This document shows positions 31,401 through 43,501 of a DNA stretch of 64,000 nt, in pieces. Origin of the DNA: Siniperca chuatsi (Eukaryota; Chordata; Actinopteri; Centrarchiformes; Sinipercidae); assembly GCF_020085105.1 (NCBI RefSeq), contig NC_058042.1, positions 27,236,001 through 27,300,000 on the forward strand, written 5' to 3'. The notes beneath the pieces were generated by a model. It saw only the letters and a program-made list of their open reading frames with translations. It did not search any database and was not told the DNA's origin. Each line of letters begins with the position of its first letter. Position 1 is the stretch's first letter. A program made the position numbers and the translations under genes.

Positions 31401-33235
31401 GGTGGTCCAGGATGAACTGGAAAATCTCCTCCTGCTCCCTGTCTGGCCAGCAGCAGTGCTGAAACAGCAATTCTTGGACAGACAGTTCCCTGTGCTCTGA
31501 GTTCAACCTGCGACAGCTGAATGGAAACAGAAGGAGAAAGTCCTGCAGGGCTGTCCCCCGAGCCCAAAGCAAGTGCAGCTTCTGGAGTAAGGTGCTCTTC
31601 CCATTGCCTGCCTCCCCAGACACTAACACTGTGTCGGCCTCCTCGTTCACCGTACCTGTCGTACCAACTATGTTCTCCAGGGTCAAAGGTCCACTGACAT
31701 CAACACAGTCATGAGCTAGTTCCAGCTGGCCTTCAGTGTAGATGTCATCCAGACACATGTGGCTGGTCCCTCCATAAGTACTGAGAAAGCAGGACTGAGC
31801 AGACACAGAACTGCTGAGCTTCTTCTGATACTTTAAGAACTCTGTGACAGAAAGCATATACATGAGATACACTACAATAAATAGGCTACATAGCACTGCA
31901 AAATTATACATACTATATTTTTGAAATGTGGCGTGGGGACAACTGGTCTTTTTACATTTTTGAATGAGTAATTTTTCAGCCAAGTTCTATTTTTGGAGCT
32001 CCACCAAGGAAATGCATACATTTTGTATATTTCAGACAGGTCACCCACAAGTTTAAACAAGGACGTGCATCTGCTATAGGTTTAGCTTGCACACCGAATC
32101 TCCTATTACAGTTGCCTAATATAATTACATACTGTAATAGTTTTCAGCATGATTATAGTAATGATTGCCTAATACCTTTGGAAGGAGTCAATTTATCCTG
32201 GTTCGGTGGGGATCTAGATTCCTGTTCTTGCTGAAGGTACTGCAGTACAACCTTCGCCGCTGATTCTCCTTTTGATCTGACATGGTCAAGCAAACGCCTT
32301 GCCTGATTGACATGTGAATGGCAACAGATTCATTATTAAAGTTTAACATTTTAGGAAATACAATTATTTGCTTTCTTGCCAAGAGTTAGATGAGAAGATT
32401 GATACCGCTTTCATGTCTGTACACTCAGTATAAAGCTAGCACCAGCAGACGGTTAGCTTAGCTTAGCACGAAGACTGGAAACAGGGGGAAACAGCTAGCC
32501 TTGCTCTGTCCAAAGGAAGAAAAATCCAACTACCAGCACCTCTAAATTTCACTATTTCTCGGTCAGTTGCAGTAACTTTCGGGAAAAGACTAGAGACTTT
32601 TAGAAGTGTTTGTAGGTGAATATCCCAAGTTTCCAATGATAAGGACTTACATAAAGAACTTTCCAAGACCATTGAATAGGTAAAGAACAATAACAGGAAG
32701 TTGTCAAGACACAGTTTAATAAGGTGTATAAAATGTGGGCCATTTACAGTACCTGCTGAGAGGGGGTGTGTATAGGTAGTCGCACTTCTTCACTGTCTGC
32801 TGAGGTGAAGTGTCCTGATATGACGAGAGCTTTTAGAGCACCATCAATGCAGCCTTGTAGCTTGCTGACCAGGCTTGGTCTTTGAGTCACAAGAGTCTGA
32901 GTAGATGTGCTCTGGTTTTCTTCTTTTTCTTCTAAAGAACAGCATCCTGCAAATGAGATGCTAGCTCCCTGCTCTTCAGGCAGGACCTGTTTGAGAGCAC
33001 CAAGGAAGAGCCGACAGGTGTCCACACCCTTTGTATAAACCAGATCAAGCAAATGTCTGGCATTGGTATACAGTGCCCTACCCGGTACTTGTATGTTCTG
33101 GTAGTCCTCCCATATGAGCTCCCCCTGGGCCAGCAGTATGTCGAGAACCCGCTCCACATGTTCAGCTGACCCGCTGCTGCACAGTGCATGCAGTATCTCT
33201 GTCCGTTGTTTTAACACAAGCTCCTGGACAAACAT
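28455..33235 (-). CDS. nod2: NOD2, CARD-CARD-NACHT-LRR muropeptide sensor, complete, 988 aa
   Basis: NOD2 is a cytosolic/membrane-recruited NLR that senses muramyl dipeptide and recruits RIPK2 through its CARDs to activate NF-kB. Exons 5'->3': 33235-32753, 32302-32176, 31841-30062, 29953-29870, 29777-29694, 29588-29505, 29426-29343, 29073-28990, 28853-28770, 28527-28455. The phases close over 2967 nt. The start MFVQELVLKQR aligns with the internal human start MCSQEAFQAQR. Two CARDs fill residues 1-195. NACHT has Walker A GEAGNGKS (279-286) and Walker B ILFTFDGLDE (354-363). The conserved MHAMPGFVWLIK precedes the LRRs, which sit in 84-nt exons. The protein ends SRLIF (human TRLLL). One LRR exon fewer than the human gene is visible. 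The gene ends about 2 kb upstream of the cyld promoter region, in the same direction. Confidence 0.97.
28770..29953 (-). CDS. nod2: nod2 LRR exon array (six 84-nt exons)
   Basis: Exons 29870-29953, 29694-29777, 29505-29588, 29343-29426, 28990-29073 and 28770-28853 are each exactly 84 nt, all phase 2, one leucine-rich repeat per exon: LRNNNITDEG, LFNNKLTDAC, LGNNNITAEG, LWGNKIGDAG, LVGNGVGSTG, LTENCITRTG. The terminal exon (28455-28527) adds LRNNDLSLEEV. Identical length and phase mean any repeat exon can be lost or skipped without a frameshift. Compared with remembered human NOD2, the counterpart of the repeat starting CLEENHLQDEG is absent. Confidence 0.95.
30062..31841 (-). CDS. nod2: nod2 NACHT exon (1.78 kb)
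   Basis: This exon carries the whole NACHT ATPase, winged-helix and helical domains. Visible motifs are SAQSCFLSTY, GEAGNGKSTLL, LLLFPFSCRRL, LLFQHCCWPD, LFTFDGLDE, VVTSRPEAV, GLCHSPVLCWIV and FLHVTMQCFFAALY. It ends in LQLDNNSVGDVGVEQLLPC. The donor is TA/GTGAGT, so the codon split across the junction restores the SLYLRNNN sequence; splicing two bases earlier would delete the Tyr. Confidence 0.96.
32176..33235 (-). CDS. nod2: nod2 exons 1-2 encoding tandem CARDs
   Basis: Exon 1 (33235-32753) encodes CARD1 (EDYQNIQVPGRALYTNARHL) and most of CARD2, ending EEVRLPIHTPSQQ (human DEIRLPIFTPSQR). Exon 2 (32302-32176) completes CARD2 with ARRLLDHVRSKGESAAKVVL and a short linker. Overlapping plus-strand and other-frame ORFs here are shadows. 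Confidence 0.93.
32380..32525. repeat. Dispersed repeat in nod2 intron 1
   Basis: It shares GATGAGAAGAT, AAAGCTAGC/GAAGCTAGC, CTGGAAAC, GGGGAAACAGCTAGC and CTCTGTCCAA with 48180-48290 in the same order and orientation. This is a common teleost interspersed repeat of unknown class. Confidence 0.55.
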
Positions 33236-33720
33236 GCTTTTTGCATGTCAGCGTCCATAATCAGGGACATCCAACATGTACTGATGCTGCTTCCGGGATC
33301 ACAACCTAGCACAGCAAACACCCACATGTCATCGTGCTACTTCTAGGCACCACAAGTTTCATTTTCATTTTGTACATTCTCATCAGATACCCTGGGATTA
33401 CTAACACCATAGCGCTAACACCATAGCTTTTTTGTTGTTGATTCACGCACACTGACCATTTTTACACACTCAACACTCAACACATGTACAAACATGCAAG
33501 ATTAATCTAAAGGACTTCAACTGCAAAGGCATGCAACACATAGTAACACCAATGTAAGATTATCACTCACGTTAGAGTCTCCACAACAGAGCTTTCTTCC
33601 CTCCATCTGTAATTTGGGCAGAGACTCTGTGCTACTTTGGAGTAGCTTCCACTTTATGCCTCTTCCTCATTCCACAGCTGAAAGCGAAACTTGCTCTCTT
33701 TTCAAGTCCCTCCTGTAAGA
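33236..33720 (-). promoter_or_regulatory. nod2: nod2 5' UTR exons and promoter-proximal region
   Basis: The ATG exon may extend 5' to an acceptor (GTGCTAG) following 33305. A good donor (AAC/GTGAGTG) with exon side starting at 33571 suggests a separate non-coding first exon reaching to about 33.7 kb. An ISRE lies between them at 33355-33368. Whether transcription begins near 33.3 or 33.7 kb cannot be told from sequence. Confidence 0.45.
33355..33368. promoter_or_regulatory. Interferon-stimulated response element upstream of nod2
   Basis: AGTTTCATTTTCAT is an exact match to the ISRE consensus AGTTTCNNTTTCNY (IRF/ISGF3 site). It lies 120 bp upstream of the nod2 start codon. NOD2 induction by interferon is established in vertebrates; function of this copy is inferred. 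Confidence 0.6.
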
Positions 33721-36700
33721 TGGAAACCAAACCTTGCCAGCAAACGCCAACAGGACTGACCTGCAACACACTGTATATGCACACAACACAAAGCAACAGT
33801 TACTTCACTTCCCTATTTTTTTTTAAATAAGATAAAAGCGATGTTTCACAGTTGACTACTTATATTTAAATATAGTTTGTCACTCGCCAGTGCCTGAGAT
33901 GTGATAACATTTCTACATCCTCTTGCCAGTGGTTTTCAGTGTGAGAGTACTGCATTTAGGATTACCATGAGGCATAATAGGTTTCAAAAAGCAGAAGCTC
34001 TAGTACTATTAAATAGAAATTATTTATTTGAAAAGCCACCAGAAAAATGTATTATATTTATTTATTTGACAGCGGCAGTGCACAGCTTCTTAGTTGTACC
34101 AGAGTAAGCGATAAAATAATTTAATTTAATCTGTAGTCCCTGGGCAGAAAACCGAAAATAACACCTCTGTTAAGAAAATTAACACTGTAGTATAAAAACA
34201 TAATTAAAAGACTGTACATATTGACTATACAACAACAACAACATCAACAACAAGAATTTTATAACATCAAGACACATCAGGTGTTTGCATTTATGCGTGA
34301 TGGGTAAATGACTGGGTTGATTTTAGCCATGATTTCATCTTTATATCAATTTAAAATCAGTAAATCTGCAGCACTCTCTAATATAACTTGGTACTGAGCT
34401 CCAAAAGTTTGTTGCTCTGACAGCAAAGGCTGATCTGCCAAATTCAGTAGACCTGTGCCGTATCGTCACCTCTGTTGGTCGTCCTGAGTCCTCCCATCAT
34501 TGAGTCGGACACCCAAAGCAGTCAGAGGTCAGGAGATTATACTTCTAAATGATGTTACAATGATGGTAACTTGACGGCCTTTTGTCCAGTGCCTTGAGAG
34601 TTTGTTTGTAAAGTGTTTGCAGTGGAGCAAGTGTTGTTTTTCCAGCTTGTAACCAGTTTGTGATTCAGTATGAAATGTGTGAAAAAATCATTGAGTGCAT
34701 GTACAGTTTTGCTGCATCTAAAGGTAGCTAGTTTCGGATCAACCTAAAGTTCCTTAGATTGAAATATACTGAAGGTGAAATCTGCAGGTTCAAGTTGGTA
34801 GTTCCTAACTGGTTGCAATTTGGTCATGTAACCACTTGATGGAACTATTGCATAAATAAACCACCCTGCTTTGTTCAAGAGGCTGGGACTTCTTCTTTTC
34901 GTCCCTTTTGACACATTTCTGTGTTTTTGTCAGATTTCTAAAATCCTTTTGTTGTCACATTCTTTCATGTCATGATTTTTTTTTAAATGCAAGAATGACT
35001 TTTTGGATGGCCAGTCAGGTGATTTATCATTATTGTTATTATAGCCCCCTCCTGAGTACCATGATTAGTTTACTATGTTTCTTCACTGTGCCCTGTGGGG
35101 GGAAATCCTCAAACACACAAAGGCAGGAGTAATCAAAGACAGACTGGAACAAAACTTTCTAAAGTGAGTTTCTTTTTCTTTTTTATTCTTCTTCTTGCCT
35201 AAGAAAAGGGAACTCCACCAAGGGGAGTGTAATGCAGAGTACTCTCTGGCAGGCATCCTACATGAAGCTCTAACGAGGAATTCTGTCATCCAAATCACAG
35301 CAGGGGGTCCAGACAAGTTTGGATGGATAAGAAAGAAGGTAAGAAATTGTCAATAAAAAAAAAATACAGATATAATCCCAAAAGACATCGGAGTATTTCT
35401 GTCCTCTGTTGCAACAGAATTCTTAACACCTTGTGTCAAAGCAAGGAACATATGTGGCTCCAACTCCATCCATTTGGACTATATAACCTTCTTCATTATT
35501 AATGAAGAGATCTTTGGACCTGTTCGACTAGACTTGCCAAGAAACACACACTTTGTCTACACATGTGGCCAGAGGCTGTAACTCATTAACTTTGGATTAC
35601 TAACAAATAAGTATTGGATTGGTCTTATTTTCTTCTGCTCGTGTTTGTTTGGATAGTCTGTCATCTTGCTGTAATACCTCATATCTCGAAAGAGTCCGCT
35701 ATCTAAGAAAATTAGTTTGGATAAGATGGTTTGAGAGAGGTCAGACTATTACACATCACATATCCAGGTCCCATTGTTTTTGGAGCTAAACAAGGTTTTT
35801 GCATTGTAATAGCAAAGAGTTAAGGGTCAGAGGATGCAGTGCCTGATCATTCTGATTTGTTAATAGGCATCAGACTTTGTTTTTGATTGTTCTCATGACA
35901 GATTTCAACGTCCTGGCTTTTGGATCAAGAGAAAGAATTATTCCGGGTCTTTCTGTTCCTACAAATCACTTTACAGAAGATTGCGATAAGAGATAGTACA
36001 AACTTTTCCATCATAGACACACAGGTAGGTTGACTTAAACTTGGCCTGGAGGATCTGCTCCTCAGCTTGCAGTTTATTGGGCATGAAAGTTAAGTCTTGC
36101 TCCATATGGAGTCAGTTCAGCTCTGTGTACTCCACTGAAACTGCTGCCCAGCACTAAATAACCTTGTCCGCCCAAGTCAGTTTAAATTGTAAGTCAATGA
36201 ATAACAGTGCAGTTCGATGCTGGATCCACCCCTCTCTCATAGCAGAGATGGAATACTTTGGCTCCAGTCATTTAATCGCTGTGCATTCTTTCTGTTGCAG
36301 ATATCAAAAGCACATGTGGTGAGCTCAGTGTTAGTCCAGGTGCACTGATGTACTGTATGTGTACTCATTGATTTGCCAGACACACAGAACTCCCAGAAGC
36401 AAATCAGCACATCTCATCTTCTATGAATTCTGAGATATATCCACATGCAAGTCGTTATTCATGACCAATTACCGACATGTTCATAAATAATTCTTTGTTT
36501 TTTGACATTGTGAAATGTAAAAGAATGCACAGCTGTAACACACAAAGAGCAATGCCATAATAACATCAACATACTACACAAAATATACACAGTTAAGTTT
36601 CAATCAATCAAAATGAGATAAAAACTTTATTTTATCCTTGTAAGGGAAACTGCATATGACAACAACACACACACAGTAACATACATTTAAATAGCAAACC

Positions 36701-38672
36701 AATGAAAACAAACCAATCTATATATATTTTTGCATTAACTGAACAATCAATTTTAATGGATAGGTTCACATGTTTACACAATCTTAATACAAAACACACA
36801 TGCCCAAATATACGCTGAAAGAGTTATTGGTTGCTGTCCATACTAGCCATAAAAAAATCCCTTAATTGGGGACAAAATCCGCAGTCTTTTTGCAAAAATG
36901 CAAAGTTCAAGTCTCTTTGGTATGAATTTCCCTCTTGGGGCCGGGAAAGTGTTTGCTTGCTGAGCTTCAGTGGAGGGACAGTAAAATAAAGATATAATAA
37001 AGATTCTAATTAAGGATTAGAAGAAATATGCACATTCAGTAAATGACAGGTGCCTAGGAATTTTGTATTAATTATTTAAGATAAAATGTCGTTTTATATT
37101 GCTTTCAGAGATCAGTTTTCATATCCCCAGAACAAAACACAGTTAGGATTCTGGGAAATAGTAGCACATTTGGATAGCAGAGATGTATGCCATGAGTTTG
37201 ACGGGGATTGCTACAGTGTTTACTGTTAAGTTACTACTAATCTTTACATATTTTTGAATGGTTCTATGATACATAGTAATTTGCAATGGGAGGTTACAAC
37301 TTCAAGATAATATTTTAATTAACCCACATTTATAGAGAGCTTACACTAAGCGATTTAAAAACTATTCCCAGTCCCCTAACAAATGATGCAACAGAAATTC
37401 CTCTGTCCAGTGCATTTATTTACATAGTCCTTTACACAAACATTGAGAGCTTTACAACCAGTGCATTATATATGCAAAGAACAATGACAACCACTTTATC
37501 AATGGTGTCAAGTAAAAAAGCTGCAAGTTACATTAACAACCTGTAATCTAATATTCCTCTGAGACAGAGGGGTGACAAATAAAGGTGGATTATTACCTCA
37601 TTTGATTAATGGAGACATTAACAGCAATACTATAGCAATGCAGATGTTTGAGCCTCATTGACTCATACATTGGAAGGATTAGTGTATAATTAGAAAAGGC
37701 CTCCCCAAGCCAGAAAGACAGGTAGTCAACAGAGAAAGTGGATGGAATCTCTTTCAAGGGAGCACCTGTGAATGACCATGTGCATATGGGTGTGTGTGTG
37801 TGTGTGTGTGTGTGTCAGTCGGGATTTAATTGTCAGGAAGATTAAAGCTCACATCTGAGAGCCCCCTTTTTTCAGGAGCAGCCGAGTTGAAGGAGTCTGG
37901 TCTCCAGCGTCTGCCCAAAGTTTAGGGTGCTGCGCTCAAGGTTAGCGCAGGCACCCCGCTGAGTGTGCGCTGTCTGAGATGGGTCCTACTTGTTGGACAT
38001 TCATTATCAAACTCTGTTTGCTCCTTTCATCTGCAGCTCTCTGCAGCACTCAACGTAAACTACAGAGGCACCTTGCAGCTTGACATCTCTCCATTCACTC
38101 TGTACCTTAAACAGCATGCTGCCACATCAAAGAGCTGCGGCTGCCTTTGATGTTGCAAAAAGAAAGAGCTCCAATGATCTACTAAAAACCAATGCAACTT
38201 TCTGGAGCCTTGTTTTATTCATTTGCTATCTCTAGACGTCTGGAGTCAGTCTCTAGAAGTCCAGACAGCAGATCTGTAATTTGGAAAAGTTGAACTGTGC
38301 TCTTTTTAAAATGAAGTGAATGAACAACTGTGAAAAGAGAGTCTACTACCTTTTATATTGTCGTTGTGGGGTTTGTGTTTTCAGCATTACAGTTCCTATG
38401 GTGAGTTTCATATCTTAGAACGTTGAAGGGGACATTGAGTTTCAGGTTTAAAGTATATGTAAAATGGCTAGGCAAAGTTAAACATCCATCACATCCATAA
38501 GAAAATGGGTCAACATGGCCCTCACAGTATACAGGGTATCATATTGATGTGTGCATTAATGGATGCAAATTACCACTGCTGCAATTTAAGTCATTGTAGT
38601 CATAGAAAGTGGACAGTTCATGTCATGAATCCATGGATATTAATGTATTTCTATTAGGAATTTAGCTGCTTC
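33721..38672. other. Intergenic nod2-nkd1, left part, no gene seen
   Basis: Open frames here are short and unlike known proteins. A GT microsatellite lies at 37791-37815. No SNX20 exon was recognised. Confidence 0.5.
37791..37815. repeat. GT microsatellite
   Basis: Uninterrupted TG dinucleotides of about 25 bp. Confidence 0.95.
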
Positions 38673-39152
38673 TTAAAGGGGACCTCTTATTCTCATTTCC
38701 AGCGCTACATTTTTATTCTGGGATTCCACTTGAGTAGCTTAGCATGATTCACCGTTCAAAAAAATCCTCACTTATCTTATACTGGCCCTTTATGCAGACC
38801 CTCAGTTCATCCTCTGTCTGAAACAAGCCGTTTTAGCGCCTGTCTCTTTAAGGCCCACTGTCTTCTGATCGGCCAACTTCTCGGAAGTCTGCTGAGGGGC
38901 TTGTGAGTATTGATGTATTATTAGAAATGGATACCGGACCCCAAGATGGTACCTATTCAGTCCAACGAGAATTGCTTACCTGGCGCAAACCCCCCAAAAA
39001 AATTTGCACTTCCGTGTTTACTTCCGGGTTATGCAGCTCATTGAATATGCACAGTAGTGTTTCTCCCACTGGCCCTGTCCGCAATTTCCCGCTCGGCCCA
39101 TAGACTTTACATTGTGATGACGTCACAGATTTTTAAATCGCTTTTCTTGTTC

Positions 39153-39290
39153 TGTGTTATCGCCACTTTAGACAGACTGAGCGGGTGGATGGGCGTGTCC
39201 TTGTACTTTGTGTGACGTCAAGCAGCAGATCATGAGCAGATGGCCATATAAGGACATCCATGATGTCAAGCAGGCTCGAAAGTAAAAAAA
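39153..39290 (+). repeat. Direct repeat copy 1 inside the TIR element
   Basis: Starts TGTGTTATCGCCACTTTAG and ends GCTCGAAAGTAAAAAAA. It differs from copy 2 by a single substitution (CATCCATGATG versus CATCCGTGATG) plus poly-A length. It contains a TGACGTCA-like word. Confidence 0.9.
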
Positions 39291-40293
39291 GTGTTTTTGG
39301 GGGTTGGGCCTCACTACTTATTGTACAAACACACACAACTTTTATAACTTTATTCACTGATTTTGGTGAAACTGGATCATATTTTATGGAGAAAATATTT
39401 TCTGGCTTTCCCTTTGATGTCCTTTGGCTGCTCTGCCTCAACTCTCTGTGATTTATGGAGTTTCCTGATGGACAATTGCTGCTATCGTAGCTGCCGTTAG
39501 CTAGTTAGCTCAGTTAGCCATGCAACTAGTGGTTCTTTTAGCTTAGCTGACTGCCTGGACTGGGAGCTCGGAGCCCCAAGTGAGTGTTGGTGTTCACACC
39601 GTTAGCACAGGAGCTTTGGACTGCCGGGAGGAGGAGGTTTTCAGGCCCGTGCTCCGAGCTCCCAGTCAGCTAGCTAATAGCACTAGCTGCACGGCTAACA
39701 GAGCGGTTATCAGTAGTTAGCTGTTACTTTAGCAACAAGTAAAGCCACCTGTCCATCAAGAAACTAACTTTCCTTCACAATCCAAAAACCACTTTCTGCG
39801 AGACATACTGAACAACCTCCTAAAACTTGTCCTGAGCAGAGTAGTCTTGCATAGCCAGACCTATCCACACTTTAGCACTATGAGCAGAGGTTGAATAACT
39901 TAAGGGATTACACAGAGATGCATCGCTACAGGCGCAGCTGCTTCAAAAACACCTTGGCAAAGTGCGTCGGGCAAAACAGCTGGTGCGCCTGTGGAGCGGG
40001 GCTGCGTGCGCCCCTGCTCCATAGCTCTGTCATAGTCCAACAGCTAACTAGCTAGCTAGCTAGTTTATCGGCATAGTAAACGGGATTATACTCACTGCTG
40101 ATTTGATTGGCTGCCTGTGCCAAGTGTGACATTGACGAGCAGTGCAACTCCGCGGCTTGCGCTGAAAAGTTATTAAATATTTTAACTTTTATGGACGGAT
40201 AAAAACCGCTAGAAAAACGAGACACGCAGTGCAAGAGAGGAGACACAGGAATACAATGGTTTAGCTGGCGACGCGTTTCTAGCGACGCATCTC

Positions 40294-40433
40294 TGTGTTA
40301 TCGCCACTTTAGACAGACTGAGCGGGTGGATGGGCGTGTCCTTGTACTTTGTGTGACGTCAAGCAGCAGATCATGAGCAGATGGCCATATAAGGACATCC
40401 GTGATGTCAAGCAGGCTCGAAAGTAAAAAAAAA
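40294..40433 (+). repeat. Direct repeat copy 2 inside the TIR element
   Basis: Second copy, 1141 bp downstream of copy 1, with a longer terminal A tract. The near-identity is much higher than between the other repeat copies in the window. Confidence 0.9.
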
Positions 40434-40609
40434 GATGGAAACCTAGTATTCAGAGCAGTCTGAAGCCTGAGCTTTTTGCCTTCAGGGACTACTTTTACAT
40501 ACATTTACCTCATTATTTGAACCTTTGGCCACGTTCAGTATGGCCATCCAGCATTGTAACATAATATATATGACAGAAAATAAGGAAAAGCATAATAGGC
40601 CCCCTTTAA

Positions 40610-43501
40610 TATAACAATATCCACATTCATATCACATCATCAAGAACATTATTAATGATATCCTCGGTGTGTAAGTTTTAAATACAAAAATACAGTTCTA
40701 ACTATACCATCCCAGGTTAAAGGTTTATATAGCATCCAATAATGGTAACACAACATCCTTGACAATGAGTGCTTGGCTTAAACTTTGACAATACTTTAAA
40801 TGTTATTGGTGCAAATGGCATCTATTTACTCAGCCACTTAGGTACTGGAAGGATAAGGCTGATGTTATTCTTCATTTTTGTTTTAGTGAACAAATTCCAG
40901 AAGACCAAACCATCTCTAAATATTATCCTATTTCCTTAGCCTGCTTGTGGTTCTCAGCCCCTAGCGCATTTATTCCTACTGAAAATGGAAATCATTAAAA
41001 AGGAGTTAAAAGGGGTAAAGGGTTTTCTCTCTTTTCTCTATGGTACAGAGGAATAAGATATATCAGTATCAATATCACAATAATAGGATCAATTCCTTGA
41101 TGGTTTTGGACTTTTCATGGGATTTGCTGACAATAAGAAAAATATTATAGAACATCACCAGACTTATCCTTTTATGAAAACGAGGAAGTGCAACCAAGTT
41201 GTTAAAATCTGTGTAAAATCAAATTAATATTAACAAGTTAAATTAATCAAATCGTTTTATTCTAGGAAAGCTTTAGCTTTCATCCTAAAAGGACCTTTTT
41301 TACAGATGACAAATGTGTTTTTGCTTCACCGTCTGGTACAAATGGGTGGTGAAGGCGCCGCAAGATGAAAAATCTCTCCCGGACACAAATGGCCCTTTTG
41401 TGGTTCAATGGTCATTAATCTGAGGGATTATAAAAAATAGACAAAAACTCAATTTGGTATTTGTTACTTGCAGTGCATGTTGAGACACTTTCATATTGAC
41501 TCCAACTTTCAACCGTGGAGGTGGTCGCTTGCTATTGCTCCATTCCTTTGCTTTGTTTATAGAGGGATTTCTTTTTATTATATAGATGCTTTACGCATAT
41601 TTGGAGGACATGGGATTAATGGTACAAGCACTTTGTATGAACATCAAAATATTGGACCAACATAGGAATAACCTCTACCCCCAGGCCGCGGTCACCACAG
41701 CATCAGAGCTGAACAAAGCAGCCTCTCCCTCCAGTGCCAGCTTGGTGATTATAGGGTGGATTTAATCCTGCTAATTATAATTTCATCAGATATAACAAGG
41801 AAAATATCGACAGTGAAAAGTGACATTTAATGCAAAATGGCTACTGGGTCGGGCACGCTGAACTTTAGCACTTTGTCAGCTTGTTTCCTAATTGAATGAA
41901 CTTGACAATAATTGAAGTGTTTTATTTTTGCCCTTCTTTCCACACATAAAAGACTGCCATGCCAATTAGCTTTAATTCTCCCTTTCCCCTCTTTCTTTTC
42001 ATGCTCTTGAGTAGGCAGGAACTGGCATATTCCAATCATTTGCATTATCCAAAGCAAATCTGCTTTGAAGTTCTGAGATTCAGTAAGAAAAAGGATCCAC
42101 TTATCCCACATGAAAAAATGTTCAAAGCTCATAAATTCACTGGAACAGATGTACATTATCATTGGATTTGCCTTTTTTTTCTCTTTGCTCCTGTATTGGT
42201 AATAGACTACCTCATGTCCTTTAGTGTTTAGCATCTTGCCTTTACAGAAGCTAGCACCCTGCTGTGCCAATCCACACTTCAAAGCTCTCTGCCTATCTGC
42301 TGGAAACAAAGCACACAGAACATATTATGGCAGCCTCTCATTTCCTCATATTTAAGTCACTATCATTGCTTTTTTTATTTTGCCAGTGGCAACTCAGAGA
42401 TAGGGTTTATTTCTAAAAGACCCTTCCCTGTGACCCGTGTCTCCCAACAACACAAATACAACATGGTACACATGCACAGGAAAGTTTTATCCCATTATAG
42501 TGCCGTCTAATGTTGAATTTTTCCGTGACAGTCACCAAGCTGTTCATAGCACTAGATGTGGCTATTATTCTTAGAAAAATGACATTAAACTAAATGAAAT
42601 TAAAAACAGTTATTAATGTTTAAACTAGTCATTTAGTCTTTGATTTACTAAAAGTAAGCCCCATGTTCAGCAAAATTCCACTGTTTGACCCTGATTAACT
42701 TGTTAGACACCTATAATTACACTACACAGTTTGTACTCATCATAATACAAATTAAGATCCTCTTGGGATCTTAATTTATTATCAGAGTTATTAGAGTAAG
42801 TGAATAAAAATTCTGCTTGTAGTCTTAAATACCTCTGTGCTGTGCAGTACTGAGAGAGCATGACTCTCCTCTTTGCTGCTCTTTATTTTCTTCAGTGTAA
42901 GGTGTACAGGTGTTTGGAGAAATTGCTCACTGTAATTGCTGTGTGTGGCACTCATCCATGAATGATCGTGTACCCTTTGCTCGGACAGTGACTTTCTATG
43001 TCATAAATTACTAACCTTTGTTCACTTTGCTGAGAATGAAGGAATCCATCAACACCTATAGATCCTTTGTCCTCTTTTATACTGATAGTTTTAGGCATTG
43101 GACTTCTGTTAGCATCCCAGCTTTGCAGCTAAATATATACAAGACAACAGACAGGGCAAGTGAAGCTTCACACTGTACAACTTTTGGAAAAGGCCAAAAG
43201 GGAAAGGCTTTGATTATGACTGTAGCACCTAATAAGATATCAACTGAATGGCAATATAATATTGGTGTCACAATACAATGAAACATACCTTTCAGTTGGC
43301 TGAAAATTTAATAAATCAGGTTGGGATACCTAGCATGTGCTATCTATTGTAATTTACCTTCTTTGGTGGATCACCCCCCAAAGAGTTCAGTTACTTTTGC
43401 ATGGCATTCCAAGTAAGAATAACTGCTAACTATCAGATGTTAATTTCTATATACATACCCATGTATTTTGGTGTTTTTACTGTAAATTCCCTTAAATTCA
43501 G
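40610..43501. other. Intergenic DNA with an AT-rich block holding homeodomain/POU-like sites
   Basis: No gene is recognised. At 41.75-42.25 kb there are clustered TAATTAT, CTAATTGAAT, CAATTAG and an octamer-like ATTTGCAT, with little sign of known repeats. A 160-codon minus-strand open frame (42309-41827) crosses it but resembles nothing known and has no splice context. Confidence 0.4.

Larger units (their letters stand above)
38673..40609. mobile_element. TTAA-flanked TIR element carrying an internal direct duplication
   Basis: The left end TTAAAGGGGACCTCTTATTC and the right end GCATAATAGGCCCCCTTTAA are inverted counterparts bordered by TTAA, as in piggyBac-type MITEs and a common teleost element ending AGGGGACCTATTATGC. 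Inside are two near-identical about 138-bp direct repeats (from 39153 and 40294) and an inverted pair (GGGAGCTCGGAGC near 39560 with GCTCCGAGCTCCC near 39650). No transposase frame is present. Confidence 0.65.

Noticed and set aside
41827..42309. 160-codon frame as a protein-coding gene
   Set aside because: No family resemblance, no splice signals, AT-rich composition and motif content more like regulatory DNA; kept only as a finding.
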